This document shows, piece after piece, positions 9,001 through 17,089 of a stretch of DNA of 64,000 bases; the stretch's first letter is position 1, and every line of letters begins with the position of its first letter. The stretch is from Vulcaniibacterium gelatinicum (lineage in GTDB: Bacteria; Pseudomonadota; Gammaproteobacteria; Xanthomonadales; Xanthomonadaceae). The notes beneath the pieces were generated by a model. That model did not search any database, was not told the origin of the DNA, and saw nothing but the letters and a program-made list of their open reading frames with translations. A program made the position numbers and the translations under genes. The stretch lies in contig NZ_VNKO01000006.1 of the NCBI RefSeq assembly GCF_008033445.1, positions 1-64,000 of the forward strand, read 5' to 3'.

Positions 9001-9757
9001 CCCAGGCGATGATGTACTTCGAGTTGTACCAGTCGGCCGACTCCGGCACGTCGGTCTGCTCGCCCCACACCTGCGGGCTGGACGGCGGCAGGTCGCAGTA
9101 CCAGTCGTAGAAACTCAGACACGCGCCGCCCAGCAGCGAGAGATAACGCGCGCCGGCGGCGTAGGACACCATGGACATCGCCGGGATCGGCGAGAAGCCG
9201 ATCACCCGGTCGGGGCCGTACTTCCTGACCGTGTAGAGGTTGGCCGCGGCGATCAGCTCGTTCGCCTCCTCCCAGCGCACGCGGACGAAGCCGCCCATGC
9301 CGCGCTTGGACTTGTAGCTCTTCGCCTTGTCCGCGTCCTCGACGATGCTGGCCCAGGCGTCCACCGGCGCCTTCGACTTGCGCGCCTCGCGCCACAGCCG
9401 CAGCAGCGCGCTGCGCATCAGCGGGTACTTCACCCGGTTGGCGCTGTACAGGTACCAGGAGTAGCTGGCGCCGCGCGGACAGCCGCGCGGCTCGTGGTTG
9501 GGCAGGTCGGGACGGGTGCGCGGATAGTCGGTCTGCTGCGTTTCCCACGTCACCAGGCCGTTCTTGACGTAGACCTTCCAACTGCACGAACCGGTGCAGT
9601 TCACGCCGTGGGTGGAGCGCACGATCTTGTCGTACTGCCAGCGCTGGCGGTAGCCGTCCTCCCACGAGCGGTCCTGCCGCTTGGTGACGCCGTGGCCGCC
9701 CGAGAACGGCTCGTCTGTGCGCTTGAGGAAGTCGAGTCGGTCGAGGAAGTAACTCAT
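6014..9757 (-). CDS. narG: Respiratory nitrate reductase alpha subunit (molybdenum)
   Basis: NarG reduces nitrate to nitrite on the cytoplasmic side of the membrane using a bis-MGD molybdenum cofactor. The 1247-residue product has the full family length. The N-terminus holds the FS0 ligand region STHGVNCTGSCSWKVYVKNG followed by a downstream cysteine in EPRGCPRGASYSW. Further family blocks include YIIAWGSNVPQTRTPDAHFF and QLAYGFNYYGTTGTNRDEFV near the end. It is the first reductase gene after narK (19-base gap) and is translationally coupled to narH. Confidence 0.98.
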   Translation of the reverse strand: MSYFLDRLDFLKRTDEPFSGGHGVTKRQDRSWEDGYRQRWQYDKIVRSTHGVNCTGSCSWKVYVKNGLVTWETQQTDYPRTRPDLPNHEPRGCPRGASYSWYLYSANRVKYPLMRSALLRLWREARKSKAPVDAWASIVEDADKAKSYKSKRGMGGFVRVRWEEANELIAAANLYTVRKYGPDRVIGFSPIPAMSMVSYAAGARYLSLLGGACLSFYDWYCDLPPSSPQVWGEQTDVPESADWYNSKYIIAWGSNVPQTRTPDAHFFVEARYNGTKTVAITPDYSEVAKLTDVWLHPKQGTDAALAFAFGHVILREFHVDNPSAYFQDYCRQYSDMPLLVRLDRRDDGQLAAGRFLRAADLEGALGEGNNPEWKTLAFDENSGELVVPNGSIGFRWGEQGKWNIEERDSRGRDTRLRLSLKNAHDEVVEVAFPYFGGIAHEKWTASAFEDVLHKRVPARRMRLANGEECLVATVYDLLLAQYGVDQGFGGKYVTRDYHADVPGTPAWQEKITGVPRAQVIQIAREFARNADRTRGRSMIIVGAAMNHWFHNDMNYRGLINMLVMCGCVGQSGGGWAHYVGQEKLRPQSGWLPLAFALDWSRPPRQMNGTSFWYFNSDQWRYEKLGVEEILSPLADPKKYTGSLVDFNLRAVRMGWLPSAPQLDRNPLDLVREAEAQGADPVQHAVAQFKSGALDFAFADPDAPQNFPRNLFIWRSNLLGSSGKGHEYMLKHLLGTRHGLQGKDLGQRGAAKPEEVKWHDEAPEGKLDLLVTLDFRMCTTALYSDVVLPTATWYEKNDLNTSDMHPFIHPLSKAVDPAWEARSDWDIFKGIARTVSELAPGVLGVEKDLVLVPTLHDTPGELAMPDVRDWKKGECEPIPGKTMPNMVVVERDYPNLYRKFTSLGPLLDKLGNWGKGLTWDTRDEVGFLGELNHVVTEAGISQGRPRIESAIDAAEVILHLAPETNGHVAVKAWEALGRFTGRDHTHLARGKEHEAIRFRDVQAQPRKIISSPVWSGLEDEHVSYNAGYTNVHELIPWRTLTGRQQFYQDHEWMLAFGEGFMQYRPPVNTKTIAPIMGRKPNGNREIVLNWITPHQKWGIHSTYSDNLIMQTLSRGGPIVWLSEDDAREAGIEDNDWIELFNVNGAISARAVVSQRVMPGMAMMYHAQERIINTPGSEITGTRGGIHNSVTRAVVKPTHMIGSYAQLAYGFNYYGTTGTNRDEFVVVRKMNKVDWLDGEPVPATEEASR

Positions 9758-9776
9758 CAGGGGCTCCTGGCCGGGC

Positions 9777-11165
9777 TCAGCACGGCTTCTCGGCGCCGCG
9801 GCGCCAGTAGTAGTGGTAGTTCAGCGCCAGGCCGATGCCGTACAGGGCGACGAAGCACCACAGCGCCGGGTTCGGGCTGCCGGTAGCGGCGATCGAGCGG
9901 CCGAGCACGATCGGCACGAAGAACCCGAACAGCAGCACCGCCATCGCCGCGGAGAAGCCGAGTACCGGCGAGGCCTGCCTGGGCTCGAAGATCATCACGA
10001 TCTGCTTGAACACGCTGGCGTTGCCGATGCCGGCGCCGAAGAACATGCCGAGCAGGATCAGGAAGAACAGGCCGAAGTCGGCGCTGGAGCCGGGCGCGGT
10101 GAGGAAGGTCAGCGCGGCAGTCGAACCGATCAGGATCGCGAACACGCCCATGGTGACGTTGGCGCCGCCGAAGCGGTCGGCGAGCACGCCGCCGACCGGG
10201 CGCACCAGCGCGCCCACCAGCGGCCCGATCCAGGCCCAGGCCAGCGGGTCGGGCGCGTCCGGCAGCTTGCCGAACACTTCCTTGATCAGGGTGGGCGTCG
10301 CCGCCGCCATGCCGGAAAACGTGCCGAAGGTGAGGGTATAGAGGATGGTCTGGATCCAGGTGTGCTTGAGCTTGACCACCTTCATCTGCTCGACGAAATC
10401 GCCGCGCGCGGGATGGTTCTTCATCCCGAACAGCACCAGCAGGCTCAGCACGATGGTGGGGATCAGCCACACGTAGGCCGCGTTCTGCGGCCACATCGGC
10501 ACCTGCTTGAGCACTTCCTGCGTCTTCGGGTCGGTGACGTTGAAGGTCATCGGGTCGCCGGCGTAGGCGCCGAACACGCCCGCGGTGATCACCGCGGGCA
10601 CCAGGAACTGCGCCACGCTGGTGCCCAGGTTGCCGATGCCGACGTTGACCCCGAGCGCGGTGCCGCCCAGCCGCTTGGGGAACCACAGGCTGATGTTGGC
10701 CGAGGAGCTGGAGATCTGCCCGCCGGCGCAGAAGCCGGCGACGCCGGCCCAGAACAGCAGGGTCGAGAACGGCGTGGTCGGGTCCTGCACCACGTGGGCG
10801 ATGCCGAAGATCGGGACCAGCAGCGCCACCGTGAACAGGAAGGTGGTCCACATGCCGCCGATCTTGAGCACGAGGAAGGTATGCGGGAAACGGGCGACCG
10901 CACCCATCAGCAGCGCCATCGCCGGCAGCCAGAAGCGCTGCTCGACGCTGAGCTGGAAGCCCAGCCCGGGCAGGCGCACGACCAGCGCGCTCCAGGTGAA
11001 CCACACCGCGAAGGCGAGGTGCAGCGCGAGCATGGAGATGATCAGGGTGCGGACGGCGAAGGCGCGGTTGGCCTGCCAGAACGCGGGTTCCTCCGGGCGC
11101 CATGCGGCGACTTCGAAGAAGCTGCCGCCGGGCGCGGTGGCGGCTTGGACTTTGGTGCTGCTCAT
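9777..11165 (-). CDS. narK: NarK-family nitrate/nitrite transporter (promoter-proximal copy)
   Basis: A 462-residue major facilitator protein with about 12 membrane helices. The nitrate/nitrite porter signature lies at GFCAGGQISSSSANISLWFP, and a second glycine-rich helix near residue 380 (ILLGMFFGAGIGNASVFKQI) matches the other signature region. It is the first gene of the nar operon, 71-72 bases after the predicted transcription start set by the FNR-type box. Its length is closer to the NarK2 (nitrate/nitrite exchange) type than to the second copy; this subtype call is tentative. Confidence 0.94.
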   Translation of the reverse strand: MSSTKVQAATAPGGSFFEVAAWRPEEPAFWQANRAFAVRTLIISMLALHLAFAVWFTWSALVVRLPGLGFQLSVEQRFWLPAMALLMGAVARFPHTFLVLKIGGMWTTFLFTVALLVPIFGIAHVVQDPTTPFSTLLFWAGVAGFCAGGQISSSSANISLWFPKRLGGTALGVNVGIGNLGTSVAQFLVPAVITAGVFGAYAGDPMTFNVTDPKTQEVLKQVPMWPQNAAYVWLIPTIVLSLLVLFGMKNHPARGDFVEQMKVVKLKHTWIQTILYTLTFGTFSGMAAATPTLIKEVFGKLPDAPDPLAWAWIGPLVGALVRPVGGVLADRFGGANVTMGVFAILIGSTAALTFLTAPGSSADFGLFFLILLGMFFGAGIGNASVFKQIVMIFEPRQASPVLGFSAAMAVLLFGFFVPIVLGRSIAATGSPNPALWCFVALYGIGLALNYHYYWRRGAEKPC

Positions 11166-11243
11166 GGGAACAGACTCCGGTGCTTGGATGGGGATGCCGT
11201 TGCGCAGTGGCGCCGGGATGCTGAGCCGTCCGAGCCTGCGGGC

Positions 11244-11285
11244 ACGTTACGCCGGGGTCGCGGGCGCGGTCTTGATCTGCATCAA
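11244..11285 (-). promoter_or_regulatory. FNR/DNR-type promoter of the nar operon
   Basis: The box TTGATCTGCATCAA at 11272-11285 is a perfect FNR consensus palindrome (TTGAT-N4-ATCAA). A -10 candidate TAACGT (minus strand, 11249 to 11244) sits where a class II FNR promoter needs it, putting the start of transcription near 11237. The same TAACGT at the same spacing occurs upstream of the neighbouring porin gene. FNR, ANR and DNR bind nearly the same site, so which one acts here cannot be told; no regulator gene of this family lies in the window. Confidence 0.88.
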
Positions 11286-11335
11286 ACCGCGCCGCCGGGC
11301 CGCCGGACGCGCGCAGGCGCCGGATCGGCGCGGGT

Positions 11336-12643
11336 TCAGTGCTTCCACTCCAGTTGCAGCCACAGCTTGGTGGTGTCGCGGGCGAAGACGTCGCTGCGGT
11401 AGTCGGCGTACTTGATCAGGCTGCTCAGGCCGTCGGCGATCGGGAACGAGAGCTGCGCGTTCCATTCGCTGCCGTAGTCGGCGCCGCCGCGGTCTGCACC
11501 GTAGTCGTGGAAGGCCAGCAGCCATTGCGCCTTGGCCGCGCGGCCCTGCGTGGCCAGCGGCCCGCCGACGCTGAGATACAGGTCATCCAGGCCGTTCGGC
11601 GGCGTGGTCAGGAACTTGTCGGCCCAGCCGTTGAATGCGTGCAGGGTGGCCAGCGGGGTCTGGAACGCGGTGGTGCCGTCGCCGCCGAGCCGTTCGAAAC
11701 CGAGTTTGGCGGTGTAACCCTTCCGGGTCAGGCCGCCCTCGAGCAGGAAGTAGTCGGCGTCGTTGCGGGCCGGCGCGTCGGCGTAGTCGTCCTGGCGTGC
11801 GTACTCGGCCGTGGCCAGCCAGCCCATGCCCTGCGCCAGGCTGCCCTTGGCGGTATAGCGCAGGCCCAGGTTGCGGTGCGAGGTCAGCGGCAGGGTGCGG
11901 TTCTCGATCAGGTGCGCATAGCCGGTGAGCGTGCCCGGGCCCACTTGCCCGGACAGGCTGAGCAGGTGCGCGTCGAGATCCCAGCGCGCCAGGCTGCGGT
12001 TGGGATGGTCGTTGCCGAACACGCGCTGGACCCGGTCGAGGTAGCTGTAGCGCAGGGTCGGGCCGCCGCCGAAGCGGTGCTGGACGTCGAGCGCGTCGAA
12101 GGTCTGCTCGTTCTGGCGCCAGCCGATGTTGCCGATGAAGCGCTGGTTGTCGTAGGCCAGGCGCTGGCGGCCGAAGGTGACCCGGGTGCGTTCGCCGGGC
12201 TGGTAATTGACCAGGAGCTGGTTGATCTCGGCGTTTTCGGGGTCGGCGACCTGCGGGTATGCGGTCTTGCCGTTGCGGGTGCTGTTGTAGCTGTCGTCGA
12301 ACGCGACCGTGCCTTCGGCTTCGGCCAGGAAGCTCCAGCCTGAGCGGACCGGGCTGCGCCAGCCGATGCGGGCGCGCAGGGTGCCGGCCTCGGCGTCGCG
12401 GGCGAAGGCGTCGTCGTCCACCAGCTCGTAGCGCAGCCGCAGGTCGAGGCTCAAGCCTGGCTTGGGCGCGGGCGTGGCGGACTGGGCGGCGGCCATGCCC
12501 GGCAGCAGCAACGCCAAGGTGGCGGCGAGCAGGCGAGGCAGGGGCCGTCGGCCGTTGCCCGTCGTGGGAGTGGCGCCCTGCGGACGCCGTGCGAGGGAGT
12601 GGTTGCGGTCGGCCCGGGCCGACATTTGCACTGCGGCGCTCAT
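11336..12643 (-). CDS. Outer-membrane beta-barrel porin, alginate-export (AlgE-like) family
   Basis: The 435-residue product starts with a long basic leader, then a signal peptide (LLAATLALLLPGMAAAQ). The rest alternates polar and hydrophobic residues and is rich in tyrosine and tryptophan, ending LWLQLEWKH with a C-terminal aromatic-X-X-type barrel end. Blocks such as LRLRYELVDDDAFARDAEAGTLRARIGW and VTFGRQRLAYDNQRFIGNIGWRQNEQTFDA are typical of the alginate-export porin family found near denitrification genes. The substrate is unknown; nitrate or nitrite passage is a guess from context. Translation may start at an internal ATG closer to the signal peptide. It has its own FNR-type box and no close downstream partner. 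Confidence 0.85.
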   Translation of the reverse strand: MSAAVQMSARADRNHSLARRPQGATPTTGNGRRPLPRLLAATLALLLPGMAAAQSATPAPKPGLSLDLRLRYELVDDDAFARDAEAGTLRARIGWRSPVRSGWSFLAEAEGTVAFDDSYNSTRNGKTAYPQVADPENAEINQLLVNYQPGERTRVTFGRQRLAYDNQRFIGNIGWRQNEQTFDALDVQHRFGGGPTLRYSYLDRVQRVFGNDHPNRSLARWDLDAHLLSLSGQVGPGTLTGYAHLIENRTLPLTSHRNLGLRYTAKGSLAQGMGWLATAEYARQDDYADAPARNDADYFLLEGGLTRKGYTAKLGFERLGGDGTTAFQTPLATLHAFNGWADKFLTTPPNGLDDLYLSVGGPLATQGRAAKAQWLLAFHDYGADRGGADYGSEWNAQLSFPIADGLSSLIKYADYRSDVFARDTTKLWLQLEWKH

Positions 12644-12676
12644 CAGCCTTTCCCCTGTGGGAATTGGGATGCGCGC

Positions 12677-12718
12677 ACGTTAGGGCCGTGTCGGAACTCC
12701 CGCATTGACCTGAATCAA
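12677..12718 (-). promoter_or_regulatory. FNR/DNR-type promoter of the porin gene
   Basis: The box TTGACCTGAATCAA at 12705-12718 has one mismatch to the FNR consensus. TAACGT on the minus strand (12682 to 12677) forms the -10 in the same register as at the nar promoter. Predicted start of transcription is near 12670, giving a leader of about 27 bases before the porin ATG. The 48 bases left of the box down to the end of the moa operon hold nothing else recognisable. Confidence 0.85.
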
Positions 12719-12766
12719 CCGGGGGCAAAAAAGCCGAAAAACCCCGGCGCAGCACCTGACGAAGGC

Positions 12767-13096
12767 TCAACGCCGGCGCGGCCCGCGCACCTGCAGGCTG
12801 TCGCGCACGTCCACCTCGAAGTCCAGGCGCAGGTCGCCGCCCAGCGTCAGCGCGAGCGCGTCGCGGCGCGGCAGGGTCTCGATGTAGGCGCGCAGCTCGG
12901 GTTCGGGCAGGGTCAGCCGCCATGCGGGGCCGTCGGGGTGCAGGCCGGCGGCCTGGCCGAGCCCGACCCGCAGCGTGAACAGCGGGGTCGTGCCCTGCCC
13001 CACGTCCAGCCCGAGGGGCTGCCCGGCCAGGAGCGCGGCCAGCTCGGCCTCGTCCAGGCGCAGGCGCAACGATTGCGGTTGGAGCTGGAGTTTCAT
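12767..13096 (-). CDS. Small conserved protein at the end of the moa operon (DUF7009-like)
   Basis: A 109-residue protein beginning MKLQLQPQSLRLRLDEAELAALLAG. The start resembles small proteins annotated DUF7009, which share an MK.R...SLR.RL...E motif; I am only moderately sure of that match. It has no signal peptide and no cysteines. It is the last cistron of the molybdenum cofactor operon, six bases after moaE. Its function is unknown; a role connected with molybdopterin or molybdoenzymes is inferred only from position. Confidence 0.7.
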   Translation of the reverse strand: MKLQLQPQSLRLRLDEAELAALLAGQPLGLDVGQGTTPLFTLRVGLGQAAGLHPDGPAWRLTLPEPELRAYIETLPRRDALALTLGGDLRLDFEVDVRDSLQVRGPRRR

Positions 13097-13102
13097 CCGC
13101 GC

Positions 13103-13582
13103 TCAGTCGTGGTCGTGGGCATGGCCTTCGCACAGCGAGCAGCCTTCGCTCCAGACGCTGTCGCCGTCGAGGTAGTGCTCCTGCTTCCAGATCGGGGCCT
13201 GGTGCTTGACCTTCTCGATCATCAGCCGGCAGGCGCGGAAGGCCTCGTCGCGGTGCGGGGTGCCGGCGGCGACCACCACCGCCAGGTCGCCCACGCCCAG
13301 GCGTCCCTTCGCATGCGAGACGTGCAGCTTCAGGCGCGGCCCCACCAGCGCCCGCGCCTCCTCCGCGGCCTGCGCGAACACGGCCAGCGCGAGCGGGTCG
13401 AACATGTCGTAGCTGACCCCGACCACCTCGCGCCCCAGGTTCTGCGCGCGCACCTTGCCGACGAACATGGCGATGCCGCCGAACCCGGGATCGGAGACGA
13501 AATCGAGCGCAGCGGCCGGATCGAGCCGGTGCCGTGCGATGTCGGCGATGGCGAACTGCACCGTGTCCACGTGCGCGTCCAT
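13103..13582 (-). CDS. moaE: Molybdopterin synthase large subunit
   Basis: MoaE is the catalytic subunit that, with two MoaD, turns cyclic pyranopterin monophosphate into molybdopterin. The 159-residue sequence shows the family blocks GGIAMFVGKVRAQNLG, the histidine-containing VSHAKGRLGVGDLAVVVAAGTPHRDEAF and the lysine-rich IEKVKHQAPIWKQEHY carrying the active-site lysines. A short cysteine/histidine tail (CSLCEGHAHDHD) follows and could bind metal. It lies between moaD and the small terminal gene with gaps of a few bases. Confidence 0.95.
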   Translation of the reverse strand: MDAHVDTVQFAIADIARHRLDPAAALDFVSDPGFGGIAMFVGKVRAQNLGREVVGVSYDMFDPLALAVFAQAAEEARALVGPRLKLHVSHAKGRLGVGDLAVVVAAGTPHRDEAFRACRLMIEKVKHQAPIWKQEHYLDGDSVWSEGCSLCEGHAHDHD

Positions 13583-13583
13583 C

Positions 13584-13844
13584 TCAGCCTCCGCTCACCG
13601 GCGGCAGCACCGCCATGCGGCCGTCGGCCGGCACCGGCTCGCCCTCGCGCAGCACGGTGGTCTCGCTGGCGAAGGCCGAGCGTGCGAGCAGGCCGGAGTG
13701 GAACCCCGGCCAGTACGCTTCGGCGTGCGCGCGCAGCGCGGTGCGCACGTCGGCCACGCGGGCGTCGTCGGCCACCTCCAGTGTGACCGCCGCGGCGGGG
13801 GTGTACTGGCGCAAGGCGCCGAACAGGTTCAGTTCGATCTTCAT
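13584..13844 (-). CDS. moaD: Molybdopterin synthase sulfur carrier subunit
   Basis: An 86-residue ubiquitin-fold protein ending in the diagnostic Gly-Gly (VLPPVSGG), which is thiocarboxylated and delivers sulfur to MoaE. The start MKIELNLFGALRQYT at 13844 fits the family; longer upstream open frame belongs to moeA read in another frame. The ATG overlaps the moeA stop (ATGA), and moaE starts just after the moaD stop. Confidence 0.95.
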   Translation of the reverse strand: MKIELNLFGALRQYTPAAAVTLEVADDARVADVRTALRAHAEAYWPGFHSGLLARSAFASETTVLREGEPVPADGRMAVLPPVSGG

Positions 13845-15097
13845 GCGGTGCGGTCTCCGAACAGGCCGCCCTGCTCGTGGCCGGGCGGGAACACTTCGAT
13901 TTCGCTGCCGGGCGGCAGGTGCGCGGCCTCGGCCGGCAGCACCGCCCAGGCGGTGGCGTCGAGCAGCGGCCGGGTCTTGAACGATTCCTGGCCGGGCAGC
14001 AGTTCCACCGCCACGCGGCCGCCGTCCAGGCGCAGGCGCGCCTTCTGGTGCATGCGGAAGCCGGGCTTCTTGCGCGCCTCGTGCGCGAGCGGCAGGCGCC
14101 AGCCTTGCTCCTCGGGCAGGCCGAGCAGAGCGCGCAGCGCCGGTTCGACGAAGAACCGCAGCCCCACCGCGCTCGACACAGGGTTGCCCGGCAGGCCGAA
14201 ATACAGCGCGCCGTCGGGCAGGCGCGCGAACAGCAGCGGCTTGCCGGGACGCATGGCCACCTTGTGGAACAGGGTCTGCGCGCCCAGCGCGGACAGCGTG
14301 GCCGGCACGAAGTCGTAGCGCCCCATCGAGACCGCGCCGGTGCCCAGCACCAGCCGCGCGCCGGCCGCGAGCGCGCGCGCCAGCGCGGCGCGGAAGGCGT
14401 CGGCGTCGTCGGGCACGGATTCGCGGTGCACCACCTCCGCGCCGGCGGCGGCCAGGCGCGCGGCGAGGTACGGGCCGCTGGCATTGCGGATCTGTCCCGG
14501 GCGCAGCGGTTGCGCCGGATCCTCGACCAGCTCGCGCCCGGTGTACAGCACCGCCACGCGCGGGCGTTGCCGCACCGGCAGTTCGGCGATGCCCAGGCCC
14601 GCGGCGAGCAGCACGTGCTGCGGCCCGATGCGGCTGCCGGCCGCGAGCGCCGGCGCGCCGCGCGCGATGTCCTCGCCGGTGCGGCGCACGTGCTGTCCCG
14701 GCGGCACCTCGGCCAGCAGGCGGATCCGCGCCGGCCGGCCGTGGACGTCGCGCGCGAGTACTTCCACCTGTTCGACCGGGACCACGGCATCGAGCCCTTC
14801 GGGCACGCGCGCGCCGGTCATGATCTCCCACGCGCCCTCGCCTGCCGCGACCTGCCGGCCGTCGCCCGCGGCCTGTTCGCCGCGCACCGCGAACTCGCGG
14901 CCGGCGGCGACGACCGCGCCATGGCTGCGCAGCGCGAAACCGTCCATCGCCGAGTTGTCGAACGGCGGCAGGTCGGCGGGGCTGGCGATGTCGGCGGCCA
15001 GGACCCGGCCCAGCGCCGCTTCCAGGGCCACGCGTTCCACCGGCAGCGGTGCGCACTGCGCGCGCACGAGGGCCTGCGCTTCGCCCACCGGGATCAT
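13841..15097 (-). CDS. moeA: Molybdopterin molybdenumtransferase
   Basis: MoeA inserts molybdate into adenylylated molybdopterin. The 418-residue protein has the domain order of the family. Clear blocks are PPFDNSAMDGFALRS near residue 45, EIMTGARVPEGLDAVVPVEQ near residue 93, GEDIARGAPALAAG and LPGNPVSSAVGLRFFVEPAL near residue 300. The ATG at 15097 overlaps the stop of the upstream moaC/mogA fusion. With MogA supplied by that fusion, the operon encodes the whole path from GTP to molybdenum cofactor except MoeB-type activation and nucleotide attachment. Confidence 0.95.
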   Translation of the reverse strand: MIPVGEAQALVRAQCAPLPVERVALEAALGRVLAADIASPADLPPFDNSAMDGFALRSHGAVVAAGREFAVRGEQAAGDGRQVAAGEGAWEIMTGARVPEGLDAVVPVEQVEVLARDVHGRPARIRLLAEVPPGQHVRRTGEDIARGAPALAAGSRIGPQHVLLAAGLGIAELPVRQRPRVAVLYTGRELVEDPAQPLRPGQIRNASGPYLAARLAAAGAEVVHRESVPDDADAFRAALARALAAGARLVLGTGAVSMGRYDFVPATLSALGAQTLFHKVAMRPGKPLLFARLPDGALYFGLPGNPVSSAVGLRFFVEPALRALLGLPEEQGWRLPLAHEARKKPGFRMHQKARLRLDGGRVAVELLPGQESFKTRPLLDATAWAVLPAEAAHLPPGSEIEVFPPGHEQGGLFGDRTA

Positions 15098-16104
15098 GGA
15101 TGCGCCCCGCCGTCCATCATCGCCCGCGCATGCGCCAGCACCGGCGCGAGGATGGCGATGCCCTGCCCGACCGCGCGCGGGTTGCCCGGCAGCGCGATCA
15201 CCAGGGTGGCGCCGACCAGCGCCGCGTCGGCGCGGCTGAGCCAGGCCAGCGGCGTGTGATGGCGGCTTTCGCTGCGGAACAGTTCGGCCAGTCCCGGCAC
15301 CCGGCGCGTGGCCACCTGGGCCAGCGCCTCGGGCGTGATGTCGCGCGGGCCCAGGCCGGTGCCGCCGGTGGTGAGCACCAGGCCGACGCCGGCGTCGGCG
15401 AGTTCGCGCAGGCGCGCGGCCAGCGGTTCGATCTCGTCCGGCAGCACCTCGGAGGCGACCAGCTCGGCGCCGAGCCCGCACAGGGCCTCGGCCAGCAGCA
15501 CGCCGGAGCGGTCCTGGTACACGCCGCGGCTGGCACGGTCGCTGAGCGTGAGCACCGCCGCCTTCCAGCCGTCCAGGCGCTGCGGCGCCTGCGGCCGGTA
15601 ATGCGCCTGTTCGGCCTCGCTCATGCCGTCCGGATGCAGCCACAGCCCCTTCTTGCCGCCTTCCTTGAACAGCAGACGGATGCCGCCGAGCGCCAGCGCG
15701 GGCTCCACCGGCTTGGTCAGGTCGTACAGCGTCAGCAGCGCCGTTTGCACGCCGGCCAGCGCCTCCATCTCCACGCCGGTGCGCGCTTCGGTGGCGACCT
15801 CGCAATACACGCGGATGGCCTCGCGCTCGGACACCGGCACGCAGCGCACGTCCACCAGCTCGATCGGCAGCGGGTGGCACAGCGGCAACCACTGCGCCGC
15901 CTGCTTGGCGCCCTGCAATCCCGCCACTTCGGCCATCGCCAGCGCATCGCCCTTGGGCAGGCGGCGTTCGACGATCGCGCTGAACGCCTCCGGCCCGGCC
16001 AGCAGTTCGCCCACCGCCACCGCGCGGCGCGGGGTCGGCCGCTTGCGGCGGGTGTCGGCCATGTGGAAGCCGTCGCGGTCGAGGATGGAAACGGTGTCGG
16101 CCAT
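15094..16104 (-). CDS. Bifunctional MoaC/MogA molybdenum cofactor protein
   Basis: The 336-residue protein joins two enzymes. Residues 1-155 are MoaC, the cyclic pyranopterin monophosphate synthase, with KGDALAMAEVAG, LPLCHPLPI and the lysine-rich ALGGIRLLFKEGGKKG. Residues 170-336 are a MogA/MoaB domain, which adenylylates molybdopterin, with LTLSDRASRGVYQDRSG, the TTGGTGLGPRDITPEA signature and LPGNPRAVGQGIA. The fusion puts an early and a late step of the pathway on one chain. Some bacterial genomes carry annotated MoaC/MoaB fusions, so it is uncommon rather than new. It is one base from the moaA stop. Confidence 0.93.
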   Translation of the reverse strand: MADTVSILDRDGFHMADTRRKRPTPRRAVAVGELLAGPEAFSAIVERRLPKGDALAMAEVAGLQGAKQAAQWLPLCHPLPIELVDVRCVPVSEREAIRVYCEVATEARTGVEMEALAGVQTALLTLYDLTKPVEPALALGGIRLLFKEGGKKGLWLHPDGMSEAEQAHYRPQAPQRLDGWKAAVLTLSDRASRGVYQDRSGVLLAEALCGLGAELVASEVLPDEIEPLAARLRELADAGVGLVLTTGGTGLGPRDITPEALAQVATRRVPGLAELFRSESRHHTPLAWLSRADAALVGATLVIALPGNPRAVGQGIAILAPVLAHARAMMDGGAHP

Positions 16105-16105
16105 G

Positions 16106-17089
16106 TCAGCCTCCGATGGCCGCCAGATGCGGCGTCAGTCCGGTCTCGCCCCGGTGCAGGCCGTGGCCCAGCGCCTTCAGGCCGAGCTGGCTGATCAGGG
16201 TGGCCTGCAGTTCGTCGGCCTGGTCGTCGTGCTGCAGCAGCGGCCGCAGTGGAATGCCGACGTTGCCGAACAGGCACAGGCGCAAATCGCCCTGCGCGGT
16301 CACGCGCAGGCGGTTGCAGCCGGCGCAGAAATCGCGCGAGTACGGCGCGATCACGCCGATCCGGCCGCGGTAGTCGGGATGGGCGTATTCGCGCGCCGGA
16401 CCGGCGTCGCCCGCACGCGGCAGCGGCTGCCAGCCGTCGGCCTGCAACTGCGCCTCCAGCGCGTCGGCGCGCAGGTGGTGGCGTTCGAAGTAGGCGCGGT
16501 TGGTGCCGGTCTGCATCAGCTCGATGAAACGCACGCTGACCGGGCGCGTGCGCAGGTAGTCCAGGAACGCCGGGATCTGGTCGTCGTTCAGCCCGCGCAG
16601 CAGCACCGCGTTGAGCTTCAGGCTGGGGAAGCCGGCCGCGAGCGCCTCCTCGATGCCGAGCAGGATGTCGTCGAGGCGGTCGTGGCCGGTGATGCGCGCG
16701 AAGCGCTCGCGTTCGAGCGCGTCCACACTCACGTTCAGCGCGGTGAGCCCGGCCGCCTGCCACTCGGCGCGGCGCTTGCGCAGCAGGCAGCCGTTGGTGG
16801 TGAGCGCCACCTTCTCCACGCCCGGACTGGCCGCGGCCAGGGCGATGATCGCGGTCAGGTCCTTGCGCAGAGTGGGTTCGCCGCCGGTCAGGCGCAGCTT
16901 GCGCATGCCCAGCGCGGCGAAGGCGCGCAGCAGGCGTGCGATCTCGTCGGCGTGCAACGGTGCGGGCAGGCCCGGCGTGGCGCGGTAGCCTTCCGGCAGG
17001 CAGTAGCTGCAGCGGAAGTTGCAGGCCTCCAGCAGCGACAGCCGCAGGTAGGGGAAATGCCGCCCGTACCGGTCGGCGAGCACGGCCAT
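16106..17089 (-). CDS. moaA: GTP 3',8-cyclase (radical SAM)
   Basis: MoaA rearranges GTP in the first step of molybdenum cofactor synthesis. The 327-residue sequence has the radical SAM cluster motif CNFRCSYC near residue 23, a second cluster-binding set FCAGCNRLRVTAQGDLRLCLF near residue 260, and family blocks RLTGGEPTLRKD and LTTNGCLL. It lacks the usual C-terminal GG and instead ends LTPHLAAIGG, which restores it. The start at 17089 follows GGAAAGGAG seven bases upstream; an upstream in-frame start would add 53 arginine/proline-rich residues unlike the family. Confidence 0.95.
   Translation of the reverse strand: MAVLADRYGRHFPYLRLSLLEACNFRCSYCLPEGYRATPGLPAPLHADEIARLLRAFAALGMRKLRLTGGEPTLRKDLTAIIALAAASPGVEKVALTTNGCLLRKRRAEWQAAGLTALNVSVDALERERFARITGHDRLDDILLGIEEALAAGFPSLKLNAVLLRGLNDDQIPAFLDYLRTRPVSVRFIELMQTGTNRAYFERHHLRADALEAQLQADGWQPLPRAGDAGPAREYAHPDYRGRIGVIAPYSRDFCAGCNRLRVTAQGDLRLCLFGNVGIPLRPLLQHDDQADELQATLISQLGLKALGHGLHRGETGLTPHLAAIGG

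Noticed and set aside
6167-9886. Very long plus-strand open frame (over 1200 codons) opposite narG
   Set aside because: Composition and lack of family motifs mark it as a shadow of narG, whose protein matches the family throughout.
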